This document shows, one piece after another, positions 50,239 through 58,960 of a stretch of DNA of 64,000 nucleotides. Source of the DNA: an uncultured Bacteroidota bacterium (GTDB lineage Bacteria > Bacteroidota > Bacteroidia > Bacteroidales > UBA932). The stretch spans positions 105,985 to 169,984 of the forward strand of contig CALGSW010000006.1 in assembly GCA_937901965.1 (NCBI GenBank), read 5' to 3'. How positions within the stretch are numbered: the first letter of the stretch is position 1; every line of letters begins with the position of its first letter. The notes below the pieces were generated by a model. That model searched no databases, had not been told where the DNA came from, and saw only the letters and a program-made list of their open reading frames with translations. Made by a program: the position numbers and the translations under genes.

Positions 50239-51717
50239 TTACAACAACGGACTAAGAAGTCTTGCAAATGACTCCTTGACCTGATTCATAATACTGCGCT
50301 TAGCCCATTTTGAGCCGGCTAATGATATGCACTTTACAGTGTCTCTTAAAAATTGTTCATCAAGTTTTCCGGCAATCTCTTTATTATAAATTATACTTGT
50401 TATCTCAAAATTGTGTTCCAGGGACCTGTTGTCAAAATTTGCCGATCCTATAATACAAAATTCGCCATCTATGCTAATAACCTTTGAATGGTTAAAGCCT
50501 TTTGAAAACAGATAAACCTTTACTCCCGCCTCTAGCATTTCAGTTGCGTATGAAAGTGTGCACCAGTGTGTGATTGTTGAATCACTCTTCTGTGGCAGCA
50601 TAAGACACACTTCAACACCGCCCAGTGCGGCAATTTTCAGAGCATTGAGAAGAGATTCGTTTGGTGTGAAATATGGTGTTATCAGATAGATGTGTTTTGT
50701 AGCCTTTGAAATTGCGGCAAAGTAGCATTGCATTATACTTGCCCAGTCACTATCCGGCCCCGATGTGATTATCTGTGAGAAGTATTCGGGATTCAACCCG
50801 TCAATTCTTACATCCGGAAGGGTAAGGTGTGGATAATATTTTTTCTTTCTTCTGAATTGTTGATTGATAATAAAATATCTGTCAAGCAAAAAACTTGACT
50901 GAAGGGCAGCAACAGACTCCCCTTTAATCTTCATATGGGTGTCTCTCCACTCTTCAAAATTGCCTCCGTTGTAATATCTGTCAGCAATATTCACCCCTCC
51001 GAGAAAGCCGGATACACCATCCACAACAAGTATCTTTCTGTGGTTTCTGTAATTCAGTTTTGAAAGTGGTGACAGGAACCATTTAACTGGTGCAAAGGCG
51101 AGGAATTCAATCCCCTTTTCCGTAAACTCATCCCTAAATCTTGCAGGAAGATTCCAGCACCCCACATCGTCATATATCACTCTTACCTCTACCCCCTCCG
51201 ATGCTTTCTCAATCAGAAGGTTTTTGAATCGGTTTCCTGTAATGTCATCTTCAATTATATATGACTGAAGGTGTATATGTTGCGTAGCCTCAGAGATACA
51301 CTGATACATGGAATCAAGTGCCTCCCTGCCTGTAAAATAGAGGTAAATTTCCGAGTTCACTCCCAGAAGACTTTTGTTGCCTTTAAGATTCAGATTGATA
51401 AGTTTTCTGTATTTTGACAATTCAGAAGGAAATAATTCCGGATTTCTATTTAAATCCTTGAGCTGCTTATAGCTGCCAAGCCTTTTGAACCTCTCATCTC
51501 TTACCCCTTTTCTGTTGTATATCTTTGTTTTTCTGAAGTTCTGTCCAAAAAAGAGATATAGTATAAGGCCTATATATGGAAGGAGCAGAATTACTACAAT
51601 CCAGGAGAGAGACTTCACAGGATCCAGCTTCTTGTACATTATTACAAAAGAGGCATATATAGCCAGTATAAAATATACAAAGTAGAGAATGATTGATATA
51701 ACCTCCCAATATGTCAT
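50239..51717 (-). CDS. cls: Cardiolipin synthase (phospholipase D type)
   Basis: 492 residues. Two N-terminal transmembrane helices (about 8-28 and 38-57) precede two PLD domains with HKD motifs: NYRNHRKILVVDG (about 230-242) and GFNHSKVISIDG (about 405-416). It joins two phosphatidylglycerols to cardiolipin at the inner membrane. Length matches bacterial Cls (480-510). The end is 11 bases from the PAP2 start and the methyltransferase lies 5 bases upstream, so membrane-lipid and quinone genes form one minus-strand operon. Confidence 0.94.
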   Translation of the reverse strand: MTYWEVISIILYFVYFILAIYASFVIMYKKLDPVKSLSWIVVILLLPYIGLILYLFFGQNFRKTKIYNRKGVRDERFKRLGSYKQLKDLNRNPELFPSELSKYRKLINLNLKGNKSLLGVNSEIYLYFTGREALDSMYQCISEATQHIHLQSYIIEDDITGNRFKNLLIEKASEGVEVRVIYDDVGCWNLPARFRDEFTEKGIEFLAFAPVKWFLSPLSKLNYRNHRKILVVDGVSGFLGGVNIADRYYNGGNFEEWRDTHMKIKGESVAALQSSFLLDRYFIINQQFRRKKKYYPHLTLPDVRIDGLNPEYFSQIITSGPDSDWASIMQCYFAAISKATKHIYLITPYFTPNESLLNALKIAALGGVEVCLMLPQKSDSTITHWCTLSYATEMLEAGVKVYLFSKGFNHSKVISIDGEFCIIGSANFDNRSLEHNFEITSIIYNKEIAGKLDEQFLRDTVKCISLAGSKWAKRSIMNQVKESFARLLSPLL

Positions 51718-51722
51718 ACACC

Positions 51723-52436
51723 TTATTTTTTAAGTGCAGTGTACAAAACAGAGACTCCACCGGTAAGTGGCTTAAATTTGGTATTAATAAATCCTGCCTC
51801 CTCCATCTCCTTGCAAAACTCACTATATTGCGGGAACTGATTCACTGACTCAGGCAGATAAGTATAAGCATTCATGTCTTTTGAAATAATCTTGCCTATA
51901 AGAGGTAAAACATTATGAAAATAGAACCTGTAAATAGCTCTCCACAGTTTATTTCTTGGGTCAGCAAATTCAAGAATGGCCAACTCTCCGCCATCTGTAA
52001 GCACTCTGTATATTTCTTCTAGAGCAACCTTTCTGTTTTCAAAATTTCGTATACCAAAGCCTATAGTTACAAGATGAAATGTACTATCAGGAAATGGTAT
52101 CTCATCTGCTGAGGCAATCAAAAAATCCGGCTTGCCAGTATCTTCCGGGTTAAGTTTTTCACACTTCTTTTTTGCTATACCAACCATCTGATCTGCAATG
52201 TCTATTCCCCATGTAGTTACTCCCCTTTTATAAAGAGCAATTGCAATATCTCCAGTACCTGTTGCTATGTCAAGTGCCTTTGAAGGACTCCTATGCATTA
52301 CATGTTTTATAAGTACTCTTCTCCAGTATTTGTCAATTCCCAGAGATAGAAAGTGATTCAGAAAATCGTAACTTCCGGCTATGCCATTAAACATTGCCGA
52401 AATTTTGCTTCTATCCTTGCTTAGGTGCCGGGACAT
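51723..52436 (-). CDS. menG: Demethylmenaquinone methyltransferase
   Basis: 237 residues, SAM-dependent Rossmann fold: ALDIATGTGDIAIALYKRGV (about 55-74, motif I) and the UbiE signatures VTIGFGIRNFENRKVALEEI (about 120-139) and YLPESVNQFPQYSEFCKEME (about 193-212). It makes the last methylation of menaquinone (and ubiquinone elsewhere; this phylum uses menaquinone). Upstream are a PurL-like gene ending two bases before the start, downstream cls. Name ubiE is also used. Confidence 0.95.
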   Translation of the reverse strand: MSRHLSKDRSKISAMFNGIAGSYDFLNHFLSLGIDKYWRRVLIKHVMHRSPSKALDIATGTGDIAIALYKRGVTTWGIDIADQMVGIAKKKCEKLNPEDTGKPDFLIASADEIPFPDSTFHLVTIGFGIRNFENRKVALEEIYRVLTDGGELAILEFADPRNKLWRAIYRFYFHNVLPLIGKIISKDMNAYTYLPESVNQFPQYSEFCKEMEEAGFINTKFKPLTGGVSVLYTALKK

Positions 52437-52438
52437 AA

Positions 52439-53005
52439 TCAGTTTATGAAGTCTGATATATATCCGAATGAAGTATCATCCATTCTGAGTTCCCCCTTTG
52501 TCACATGGCCCAAAAGAGTTAGAGGAATTAAATTGTTATAGAAGAAGTCAACAAATTTTCCCTCTTTATCTGACGATACACTTACAAGTATAGCAGAGTT
52601 TTTATCTCTGAAGAGAAACTCTTTATCACTCATCTCAGCATCACCAGTTATGTCAAACCCAAGTTTCTTTACGCTGCAAGCCTCAATGAGACCGCAGAAT
52701 AGACCCGATTTTTCAAGTGAGTGAGCGCTGGTCACCAGTTTCTGTGAAATGGCATCATAAAGGATTTCATTTATAGTGCTCTTGTCCTTGAGATGTTTTC
52801 TGTACTCTCCAATAAGGTATATTGTATCCCCCTTCTTTCCAAAGTTCATTTGAATAGGGTGTCCCTCTTTCTCAAACTGTGCGTCAACGGGTTTTTTGGC
52901 ATAATGGGCAACCCTTTCGCGCAGTTCTGTGCTTTCTGAGATCATATTTGTAATCTCAACGAGGTCCTCCATGTTTTCAATCTGTTTCTTAAAGTTGTCG
53001 TTCAT
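52439..53005 (-). CDS. PurL/AIR-synthase C-domain-like protein
   Basis: 188 residues. The C-terminal half has LVTSAHSLEKSGLFCGLIEA (about 90-109), KLGFDITG, SAILVSVSSDKEGKFVDFFY and LTLLGHVTKGELRMDDTSFG, the pattern of the AIRS C-terminal domain of FGAM synthase (PurL). The N-terminal domain needed for catalysis is absent; the first 85 residues (FGKKGDTIYLIGEYRKHL) look like a second beta segment of the same type. Likely a paralogue with a non-enzymatic or unknown role. First gene of the menG-cls-PAP2 operon. Confidence 0.65.
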   Translation of the reverse strand: MNDNFKKQIENMEDLVEITNMISESTELRERVAHYAKKPVDAQFEKEGHPIQMNFGKKGDTIYLIGEYRKHLKDKSTINEILYDAISQKLVTSAHSLEKSGLFCGLIEACSVKKLGFDITGDAEMSDKEFLFRDKNSAILVSVSSDKEGKFVDFFYNNLIPLTLLGHVTKGELRMDDTSFGYISDFIN

Positions 53006-53077
53006 GCCTGTTACATTAACATTTCTGTAAAGTTAAGATTTTTTTTCAAAACCATTTTAATTTATAAAAAACCGTAT

Positions 53078-53085
53078 TATCTTTG
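53078..53085 (+). promoter_or_regulatory. -7 promoter element for tRNA-Leu
   Basis: TATCTTTG fits TAnnTTTG, 13 bases before the tRNA. Confidence 0.55.
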
Positions 53086-53097
53086 TGCTCCCTAAAC

Positions 53098-53184
53098 GCC
53101 CAGATGGTGAAATTGGTAGACACGCTACTTTGAGGGGGTAGTGCCGGTTACGGTGTGCAAGTTCGAGTCTTGTTCTGGGCACCA
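53098..53184 (+). tRNA. tRNA-Leu (anticodon GAG)
   Basis: A class II tRNA: acceptor GCCCAGA/TCTGGGC, D arm TGGTGAAATTGGTAGACACG, anticodon loop TTGAGGG (anticodon GAG), a variable arm, T arm GCAAG-TTCGAGT-CTTGT, and encoded ACCA at the end. A mobile-type gene set begins just downstream, so it may be an integration site. Confidence 0.95.
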
Positions 53185-53190
53185 AGCATA

Positions 53191-53228
53191 AAACCAAACT
53201 ATTGTAAATCAATAATTTGGTTTTTTTT
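53191..53228 (+). terminator. Terminator after tRNA-Leu
   Basis: AAACCAAACTATTG pairs with CAATAATTTGGTTT (one bulge) followed by eight T. Bases 53229-53322 to the next stop hold no gene; ACGTCCGC occurs twice there. Confidence 0.82.
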
Positions 53229-53322
53229 ATTTCCCTCCTACGTCCGCACCACGTCCGCTTTAAGATTCAATATGAAAATTTGTTGGCCCCCTTCTGAGTT
53301 GGACAGTGATTCTTTTGAAAAA

Positions 53323-53949
53323 TTATAATTTGATTGCTTTCAGCATATCATTGTTCATTATCAATTTTTCTCCCTTTAACCATTTTGTTTCATTTGATAC
53401 AATTACTGGCATTCGTTTCTTTGAGTTGTGAATTTCCGACATAAGTTTGTTGGCTTCTGTCGTCAATATCGTGAATGTTTTCAATAGCTCTCCTGTTGAT
53501 TTATCAGTCCATGCATTCCATAGCCCAGCAAATGCAAAGGGGACTTCATCTATTAACTTGAGTATGTACTTCTGTTTATTTTTCCCTTTGTCATCCAGCC
53601 ACTGCCACTCAAAAAATCCGTCTGTATAAATCAAACATCTATTATCAATTGAATACTTAAATGAAGGTTTTTCGTTTAATGTTTCGATTTTAGCATTCAA
53701 GGTACTATTTTGAATAGATTTATCTTTTGCCCAAAAAGGAATTAATCCCCAGTTCATTAATTGCAACTTATTAGGCTGATTGTTCGCGACAACTACTGTA
53801 TTTGGATGTTCAAAACCATTATAATTCACTATCCAGTCTTTGTGTGGATCATCATGATTTATTAAATCTGCTGAAACGTCTTCAATGCCTTCATATTTTT
53901 TATCAAGCATTTCGAGCACTTTTTTGGACGCTTGAAAGTAGAAACACAT
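53323..53949 (-). CDS. SOS response-associated peptidase (SRAP, YedK/HMCES type)
   Basis: 208 residues. Starts MCFYFQ; Cys2 is the catalytic residue that links to abasic DNA after Met removal. NGFEHPNTVVVANNQPNKLQ and LMNWGLIPFWAKDKSIQNST (about 71-90), CLIYTDGFFEWQW (near 113) and MPVIVSNE fit the family, including the Glu of EW and the His-containing C-terminal region is shorter than usual. It protects abasic sites in single-stranded DNA. It follows umuC by one base, as a likely SOS operon umuD-umuC-srap. Confidence 0.9.
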   Translation of the reverse strand: MCFYFQASKKVLEMLDKKYEGIEDVSADLINHDDPHKDWIVNYNGFEHPNTVVVANNQPNKLQLMNWGLIPFWAKDKSIQNSTLNAKIETLNEKPSFKYSIDNRCLIYTDGFFEWQWLDDKGKNKQKYILKLIDEVPFAFAGLWNAWTDKSTGELLKTFTILTTEANKLMSEIHNSKKRMPVIVSNETKWLKGEKLIMNNDMLKAIKL

Positions 53950-53950
53950 T

Positions 53951-55213
53951 TCACTCTGTTTTAATGGTTATAATTTCATCTAACTTTGTTGTATAGCGTG
54001 GAGATACGTGTTCTTGCTTCATCTTCCACTTCCTCCCGGGATCTTCTGCAGCAAGCAAAACTTTACGACTGCCTATTTCTTTGTTGATTTTATCAATGGC
54101 CGTCATTAGTTGCTTATGTCTTGGATTTGAGTTTTCGAAGATGTTTAATTGGCATGGATCCTCAGGCGTTATATCAAGAACAATTACTCCAGCTTTTTTG
54201 TAATTATAACCATCAATAAATATCCTTTGGAGCCCATCTATTGCAAACTTCGATATCTCAATAGATGAATTTGTTGGGAAAGGAAGTTTTATGACTGCAT
54301 TACGATTACACTGTGGCAAATCTTCTCTAAAATAATTTGTGTGTATGAAAACCATAACTGTATTGCAACATGTTTTCTGATCTCTCAATTTCTCGGCACA
54401 CGTAGAAGCAAATGTTACTATCCTTTCTTTCAATTGATCAAGTGTTGTATACATCTCGTCAAAAGAGCGTGTTGTTGCTATGCTCTTTTTATTTTGAACA
54501 CTCTCTATTTCAAGGATACGTTCACCTTCAAGTTCTTTTTTAAGACGTAAACCAACAATTGACATATTCTTTTTTATCCAATTGTCTGACATTTGCACAA
54601 AGTCCCATGCATTACTTACGCCAGAATATTTCAGCCTTTTTGAGTGTTGCCTGCCAACTCCCCACACATCTTCAATTGAAAGCCATTTCAATGCCCTTTT
54701 ACGCTTTTCTTCGGAGTCAATTATATATACAGAATTGGTCCTTTCTGGAAATTTCTTTGCAATGCGATTTGCGATTTTGGCGAGGGCTTTTGTTTCTGCA
54801 AAACCGACAGAAACAGGTATCCCGGTCCATTTTAATATCTGTTTTCTAATAGATTTCCCTGTCTCATCCAGATTAAATAATTCAAAGCCATCAAAACAAA
54901 GAAAAGCTTCGTCGATGCTGTATATTTCAACTTGTGGAGTATACGAAGAAAGTATTGACATCACCCTTGAGCTTATATCCCCGTATAAAGCAAAATTTGA
55001 TGAAAAAGTATAAACGCCGTTTTCGTCAAATAATTTTTGATATTGAAATGCTGGGGCTCCCATTGGAATACCAAGTTTCTTTGCCTCGTTGCTTCTTGCA
55101 ATTACGCACCCATCATTATTACTCAAGACAACGACAGGTTTCCCATTAAGCTCTGGACGGAACACCCGTTCACAACTTGCATAGAAGTTATTGCAATCCA
55201 CTAATGCAAACAT
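53951..55213 (-). CDS. umuC: DNA polymerase V catalytic subunit UmuC
   Basis: 420 residues from MFALVDCNNFYASCERVFRP (nine upstream codons are not family-like). Y-family polymerase motifs: VDCNNFYASCE (metal Asp), IYSIDEAFLCFDG (catalytic Asp-Glu near 100) and VWGVGRQHSKRLKYSG (HhH). The UmuC C-terminal domain DUF4113 is visible as GVIVLDITPEDPCQLNIFEN. It copies past lesions, error-prone, with UmuD'. The start lies one base after the umuD stop. Mobile elements often carry such pairs. Confidence 0.94.
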   Translation of the reverse strand: MFALVDCNNFYASCERVFRPELNGKPVVVLSNNDGCVIARSNEAKKLGIPMGAPAFQYQKLFDENGVYTFSSNFALYGDISSRVMSILSSYTPQVEIYSIDEAFLCFDGFELFNLDETGKSIRKQILKWTGIPVSVGFAETKALAKIANRIAKKFPERTNSVYIIDSEEKRKRALKWLSIEDVWGVGRQHSKRLKYSGVSNAWDFVQMSDNWIKKNMSIVGLRLKKELEGERILEIESVQNKKSIATTRSFDEMYTTLDQLKERIVTFASTCAEKLRDQKTCCNTVMVFIHTNYFREDLPQCNRNAVIKLPFPTNSSIEISKFAIDGLQRIFIDGYNYKKAGVIVLDITPEDPCQLNIFENSNPRHKQLMTAIDKINKEIGSRKVLLAAEDPGRKWKMKQEHVSPRYTTKLDEIITIKTE

Positions 55214-55214
55214 T

Positions 55215-55664
55215 TCAAAAAGATTTAATGACGTGAGCAACTATTCCAAAAATTAGAAGCTCATTATCTTCAGTAACCTTTATGGGTTCAAAATTTTCAT
55301 TTGCAGGCATAAGCCATATACAATCCTTATCAACTTTAATTCTCTTAACCATAAAACCGCCGTCAATAAAGCATACTGCAATTTTCCCATCTGTTGGATC
55401 GATACTTCTATCAATTATCATTAGATCCCCGTCGTCTATCCCGATGTCTTTCATTGAATGACCTTTCACTCTTCCTAAAATGGTAGCACTGGGATGTTTG
55501 ATTAGTACTTTATTTAAATCAATACCTTCATCAAGAAAGTCGCCCGCAGGAGATGGGAATCCAGCATTTATTCCTGAGGATGCCAATGGGATAGATAATT
55601 CTGTTTCAGTACAAACAGAATAAAAATCCAAACTATCTGAGGAGTGTATTTTAAGTGGAGACAT
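55215..55664 (-). CDS. umuD: UmuD-type SOS peptidase (S24)
   Basis: 149 residues from MSPLKIHSSDSLDFYSVCTE (the -7 element precludes longer starts). INAGFPSPAGDFLDEGIDLN (about 36-55) holds the Ala-Gly self-cleavage site. Catalytic Ser is in VKGHSMKDIGI (near 74) and Lys in GGFMVKRIKVD (near 111). RecA filaments trigger its cleavage to UmuD', which activates UmuC. Promoter TATATTTGC lies 15 bases upstream. Confidence 0.93.
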   Translation of the reverse strand: MSPLKIHSSDSLDFYSVCTETELSIPLASSGINAGFPSPAGDFLDEGIDLNKVLIKHPSATILGRVKGHSMKDIGIDDGDLMIIDRSIDPTDGKIAVCFIDGGFMVKRIKVDKDCIWLMPANENFEPIKVTEDNELLIFGIVAHVIKSF

Positions 55665-55678
55665 TTGAAACCTTTTTT

Positions 55679-55687
55679 GCAAATATA
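55679..55687 (-). promoter_or_regulatory. -7 promoter element for umuDC-srap
   Basis: Minus strand TATATTTGC, exact TAnnTTTGC, 15 bases before the umuD ATG. No clear LexA box was recognised around it. Confidence 0.55.
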
Positions 55688-55822
55688 ATAACAAAAAAAA
55701 CGTGGATGTACTGGTTGATTTGAGTAATGTAGTCAGGGATTTTTATCAACTAGTAAGTTTTACATAATTATATCGTTAACATAATCTCAAATTGTAAAAA
55801 TTAACCGGCACAACTAATTAAA

Positions 55823-55857
55823 TAAAAAAAGCACCGAATATTACTATCCGGCGCTTT
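55823..55857 (-). terminator. Terminator after the DUF6808-like gene
   Basis: On the minus strand AAAGCGCCGGATA pairs with TATTCGGTGCTTT (one mismatch), followed by a T-rich run. It lies 66 bases beyond that gene's stop. Confidence 0.75.
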
Positions 55858-55922
55858 AGTTGCTTAAAATTATCGTATGACTATTGTCATTTGATGACAT
55901 AAATTTAAGAAATTATTTCTCA

Positions 55923-56447
55923 CTAAAAAATCAGCAGATTATAACTCAGGCCAATTCCAATATAAGGGGTTGGTTTTATTATGTTTTGATGGAGTGTGAT
56001 ACCATATCCCGCTTGAATCCCTATCCCCAACCTTCTTGATTTTTGTTTGGATTGTATGGTTGTTGAAGTTATTATTTGCTGTGTATTCCGGAATATATGA
56101 ATACTGTCCAGCTCCGGCCGATAACCAGATATCCATGCTTGGTAATTCTTATCCTTGTAAGTTTTCTGCTCCCTGGGGAGGGCTAAGTATAGGGTGTCTT
56201 TTAACCGGATTGTGTCTTTTGTCCGGACCAGGAATGTATCAATTTTCTTTATTATTTTGGGTACCGGCCTCTCTATGCGACTAGTATCGCGAATGTATAA
56301 TGTATCCCGCTGAACAATAACTTCCGGAATACTGTTCGTATTCCTATTGCATTTCCTAATACTGGAAACACCAATCATTGCAAGGAATGATACAACCACA
56401 ACCCCGGCAATTTTTCCATATCTCTTTATTTGATCTAACGAAATCAT
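55923..56447 (-). CDS. Membrane-anchored protein, DUF6808-like
   Basis: 174 residues: a transmembrane helix at about 13-30, a coiled segment with repeated DTLYIRDTSRI and DTIRLKDTLYLA (about 48-90), and a beta-rich tail (about 140-174, GIGIQAGYGITLH, YIGIGLSYNLLIF). This layout is that of DUF6808-type proteins found in Bacteroides phages and conjugative elements, where they sit near lysis genes. Function unknown. Its neighbours do not include clear lysis or tail genes. Divergent from the HTH gene. Confidence 0.6.
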   Translation of the reverse strand: MISLDQIKRYGKIAGVVVVSFLAMIGVSSIRKCNRNTNSIPEVIVQRDTLYIRDTSRIERPVPKIIKKIDTFLVRTKDTIRLKDTLYLALPREQKTYKDKNYQAWISGYRPELDSIHIFRNTQQIITSTTIQSKQKSRRLGIGIQAGYGITLHQNIIKPTPYIGIGLSYNLLIF

Positions 56448-56511
56448 TGTTCTGCCTCCTTGTATGATTTATCATAATTAATCTGACGACGTTGATGTCC
56501 GTTTGCCCGGA

Positions 56512-56838
56512 ATGAGAGATGCAAGAATGAGTCATATAAAATCATCTGATCACCTGAAAGACAGAACAGAGGAGGAAGATTTACAAAACAACTCTAATAT
56601 AATGATGCTACATAAAGAGGGAAAATCTGTCCGGGAAATTGCCGATTTGGTCAATAAAAGCAAAACCACTGTGCACAGGATTATTTTGCAGGAGAAGAAG
56701 AAAGAGGATCTTATCCGGAATGGTTCTGTCCCAAGTGAGGATGCGGGACAAGTAGGACAATCGGGACAGAATGATTCTCTACTATTTGATTCTGATCTAG
56801 ACGATTCATTCTATTATGAACTTGATGAGAATTTTTAA
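56512..56838 (+). CDS. Resolvase-type helix-turn-helix protein
   Basis: 108 residues from the ATG at 56512 (TTG earlier and ATG 56527 are alternatives). NIMMLHKEGKSVREIADLVN followed by KSKTTVHRIILQ is a Hin/resolvase-type HTH (about 30-62). The rest is acidic and low in complexity, with a Gln/Ser/Asp tail. No serine recombinase catalytic domain is present. Likely a DNA-binding regulator of the adjacent replication-like gene, which starts six bases after its stop. Confidence 0.65.
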   Translation: MRDARMSHIKSSDHLKDRTEEEDLQNNSNIMMLHKEGKSVREIADLVNKSKTTVHRIILQEKKKEDLIRNGSVPSEDAGQVGQSGQNDSLLFDSDLDDSFYYELDENF

Positions 56839-56844
56839 TGCCTT

Positions 56845-57777
56845 ATGAAAGATTCTCATACATATTTTCTGCAACCTTATAAGGGCCCCAAAAGCCGTTT
56901 GACCTGTCCCGCTTGTGGGGACAGACAATGCTTCTCTCTTTATGTGGATGAAAACGGAGATTATCTTAATGAAGCGGTGGGAAGGTGCAATCACGAGAGT
57001 AGTTGCGGATATCATTACACACCAAAGCAATTTTTTGAAGATAACCCGACTGCTCGCAGCAATTGGAAAGATAACTTTTTCCAGATACCTCAACAACCTA
57101 AAAAATCGACAGTAATAAATAAAATATGGACCATAACATCAGATGTAGTACAAAGCTCCGTAAATCCCTCCATAGACAGCGATTTTACGGTATTCCTGAC
57201 AAGTTTAATTGGCAGAGAAAACACACTCAAAATCATAAAAGATTACCATATAGGAGTGACAAAAAACAGAGATGTGATTTTCTACCAGATAGATCGGGAG
57301 GGCCGATGCCGAACAGGGAAGATTATGAAATACAACAGGGTGACCGGCCGACGGATAAAGGATGAAAATATTGGAGGAAAAATAACCTGGGTTCACTCAA
57401 TTTTGAAACAGTCAATCAACCCCAAATTGCGTCTGCCGGATGACTGGACTTTAACTCAGTGTTTGTTTGGTGAGCATCTTTTAAAGCAATATCCATTTAA
57501 AAATGTCGCTATTGTGGAGAGTGAGAAGACTGCTCTAATTTGCAGCTCATTCTGGTCTGAATATATTTGGCTGGCCACCGGAGGGAAATCACAGCTTAAT
57601 GACCGGCTGAAGGTATTGAAAGGTCGTAAAATTGTGGCTTTCCCGGATGTGGATGGGTACCAGGAGTGGAGGGAGAAGTTGTCTCAAATAAAGGATCTTG
57701 ACATAACGGTTTCTGATGTCCTGGAGAAAAATGCAACTGATGAAGATAGATGCAATCATGTGGATATTGCTGATTAG
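56845..57777 (+). CDS. DUF6371-like protein with zinc ribbon and Toprim-type core
   Basis: 310 residues. A zinc ribbon at about 20-55 (LTCPACGDRQCFSLY with CNHESSCGYHY) as in primases; a middle beta domain; and a Toprim-like core NVAIVESEKTALICSSFW (Glu) with KIVAFPDVDGYQEWREKL (about 275-292, DVDG for the acidic DxD). This combination, DUF6371, is common on Bacteroidota mobile elements and is thought to act in replication or primase-like steps. The ending NHVDIAD is abrupt; the next frame continues for 59 codons, so a frameshift may have cut off the C terminus. Confidence 0.7.
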   Translation: MKDSHTYFLQPYKGPKSRLTCPACGDRQCFSLYVDENGDYLNEAVGRCNHESSCGYHYTPKQFFEDNPTARSNWKDNFFQIPQQPKKSTVINKIWTITSDVVQSSVNPSIDSDFTVFLTSLIGRENTLKIIKDYHIGVTKNRDVIFYQIDREGRCRTGKIMKYNRVTGRRIKDENIGGKITWVHSILKQSINPKLRLPDDWTLTQCLFGEHLLKQYPFKNVAIVESEKTALICSSFWSEYIWLATGGKSQLNDRLKVLKGRKIVAFPDVDGYQEWREKLSQIKDLDITVSDVLEKNATDEDRCNHVDIAD

Positions 57778-57955
57778 GCAGCATAGGAAGGATTATATTC
57801 TGATTAATTCTGTTGAGGAGCAGAGGGATCCGATGAAGAATTCGACATTCCTGAAGGTGAAGGAAATGGGGAATATTAGCAATGCAGAGGAGCTGGCGAT
57901 GTTGATTGATGAGATGGGGTTGGAGATGGTGGGGGTGAAGAAAATTAGTATTTAA
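57778..57955 (+). pseudogene. Out-of-frame C-terminal remnant of the DUF6371-like gene
   Basis: In the +1 frame relative to the previous gene the sequence after its stop reads QHRKDYILINSVEEQRDPMK and ends ISNAEELAMLIDEMGLEMVG. Charged helical text of this kind is how DUF6371-type proteins usually end. Suggests a single frameshift near 57770; a sequencing error cannot be excluded. Confidence 0.45.
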
Positions 57956-57958
57956 AAA

Positions 57959-58297
57959 AGAATAGTTAACTTTATGACATTCTTACATATGCCATATTTT
58001 AGCCTAAAAGGATTTTGTCAATTGAATTAATTTTGTTTTTGAGAAATGCATTATTCCATAAACGTGTACATATCTCTATTTTTTGAAATGATATATTCAA
58101 TAAACATGGATCTATAAACTAGTTATGCCCAATGCTAAAAAGACAAGATTGCTAATAATTTGAGGAATGAAAATGAATAGAAAACCCACCGCACAAATTG
58201 CACATTTGGTTTTTTGCCGATTCACAAAAATCCACCCAAAAAAACCAAAAGAGCAATTTTTTTGCCTGCCTACATTTGAGTATTTTTGAGAATTTAT
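57959..58297. other. AT-rich intergenic stretch before radC
   Basis: No ORF of note. It contains AAAACCCACCGCACAAATTG, GCACATTTGGTTTTTTGCC and a TACATTTG element at 58271-58278 that could serve radC. Composition drops clearly here compared with the region to the left, marking the start of an AT-richer block. Confidence 0.5.
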
Positions 58298-58957
58298 ATG
58301 AAGAAAATTACAGAAATACCAACTAGCGACAAACCAAGAGAAAAGCTCGCTTCAAAAGGCGCACAAGCCTTGACAAGTAAGGAATTATTAATGGTAATAC
58401 TTGGTAAAGGAATAAAAGGTCGTGATGTTACAATGTTAGCCAATGACATATTGAAACTAATTGAAACTGAAAAAGAAAATCTGACTTTTGAAAAATTAGA
58501 AGCTTTACAAGGAGTTGGAGCAGCAAGAGCAGGACAAATACTTGCATCATTTGAGTTAGCAAAACGATATTTAATTAAACCTGAACAAAAAATAAATAAT
58601 ACAGAAGACGTATTAGCGCAGGTTTCCGAAATAAGAAACAAAAAACAAGAACATTTTATCACAATAACCTTGACCGGTGCATCTACAATAATTGAAAAGC
58701 GAACAGTTTTTAAAGGAACTATTAATTTCAGTCTTGTTCATCCAAGAGAGATTTTTTCAGATGCACTAACCGACCGGGCAGCAGGAATTATCTTTGTTCA
58801 TAATCACCCGGAAAATGATGTTGAACCTTCGGAGGCTGACATTAGAATAACAAAACAACTTTGTGATGCAGCAAAGCTTTTAGGCATCGAAGTTATCGAC
58901 CATATTATTGTTACTAAAAATGACCATTTTAGTTTTCAAAGCAAAGGACTTTTATAA
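58298..58957 (+). CDS. radC: RadC-family JAB-domain protein
   Basis: 219 residues from ATG at 58298 (TTG 12 bases upstream less likely). Helix-hairpin-helix part (about 60-95, LQGVGAARAGQILASFELAK) and a JAB/MPN+ metal domain with LVHPREIFSDALTDRAAGII and HNHPENDVEPSEAD (about 173-186), the JAMM zinc motif. Despite its name, RadC is not proven to repair DNA; copies are typical of mobile elements. It is three bases upstream of a DNA methyltransferase gene, forming an operon with the Type III system. Confidence 0.92.
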   Translation: MKKITEIPTSDKPREKLASKGAQALTSKELLMVILGKGIKGRDVTMLANDILKLIETEKENLTFEKLEALQGVGAARAGQILASFELAKRYLIKPEQKINNTEDVLAQVSEIRNKKQEHFITITLTGASTIIEKRTVFKGTINFSLVHPREIFSDALTDRAAGIIFVHNHPENDVEPSEADIRITKQLCDAAKLLGIEVIDHIIVTKNDHFSFQSKGLL

Positions 58958-58960
58958 AAT

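Noticed and set aside
53098..53322. Second copy of the tRNA-Leu 3' end as an attachment site
   Set aside because: No repeat of TTCTGGGCACCA was found by eye within the window, so no att pair is claimed.
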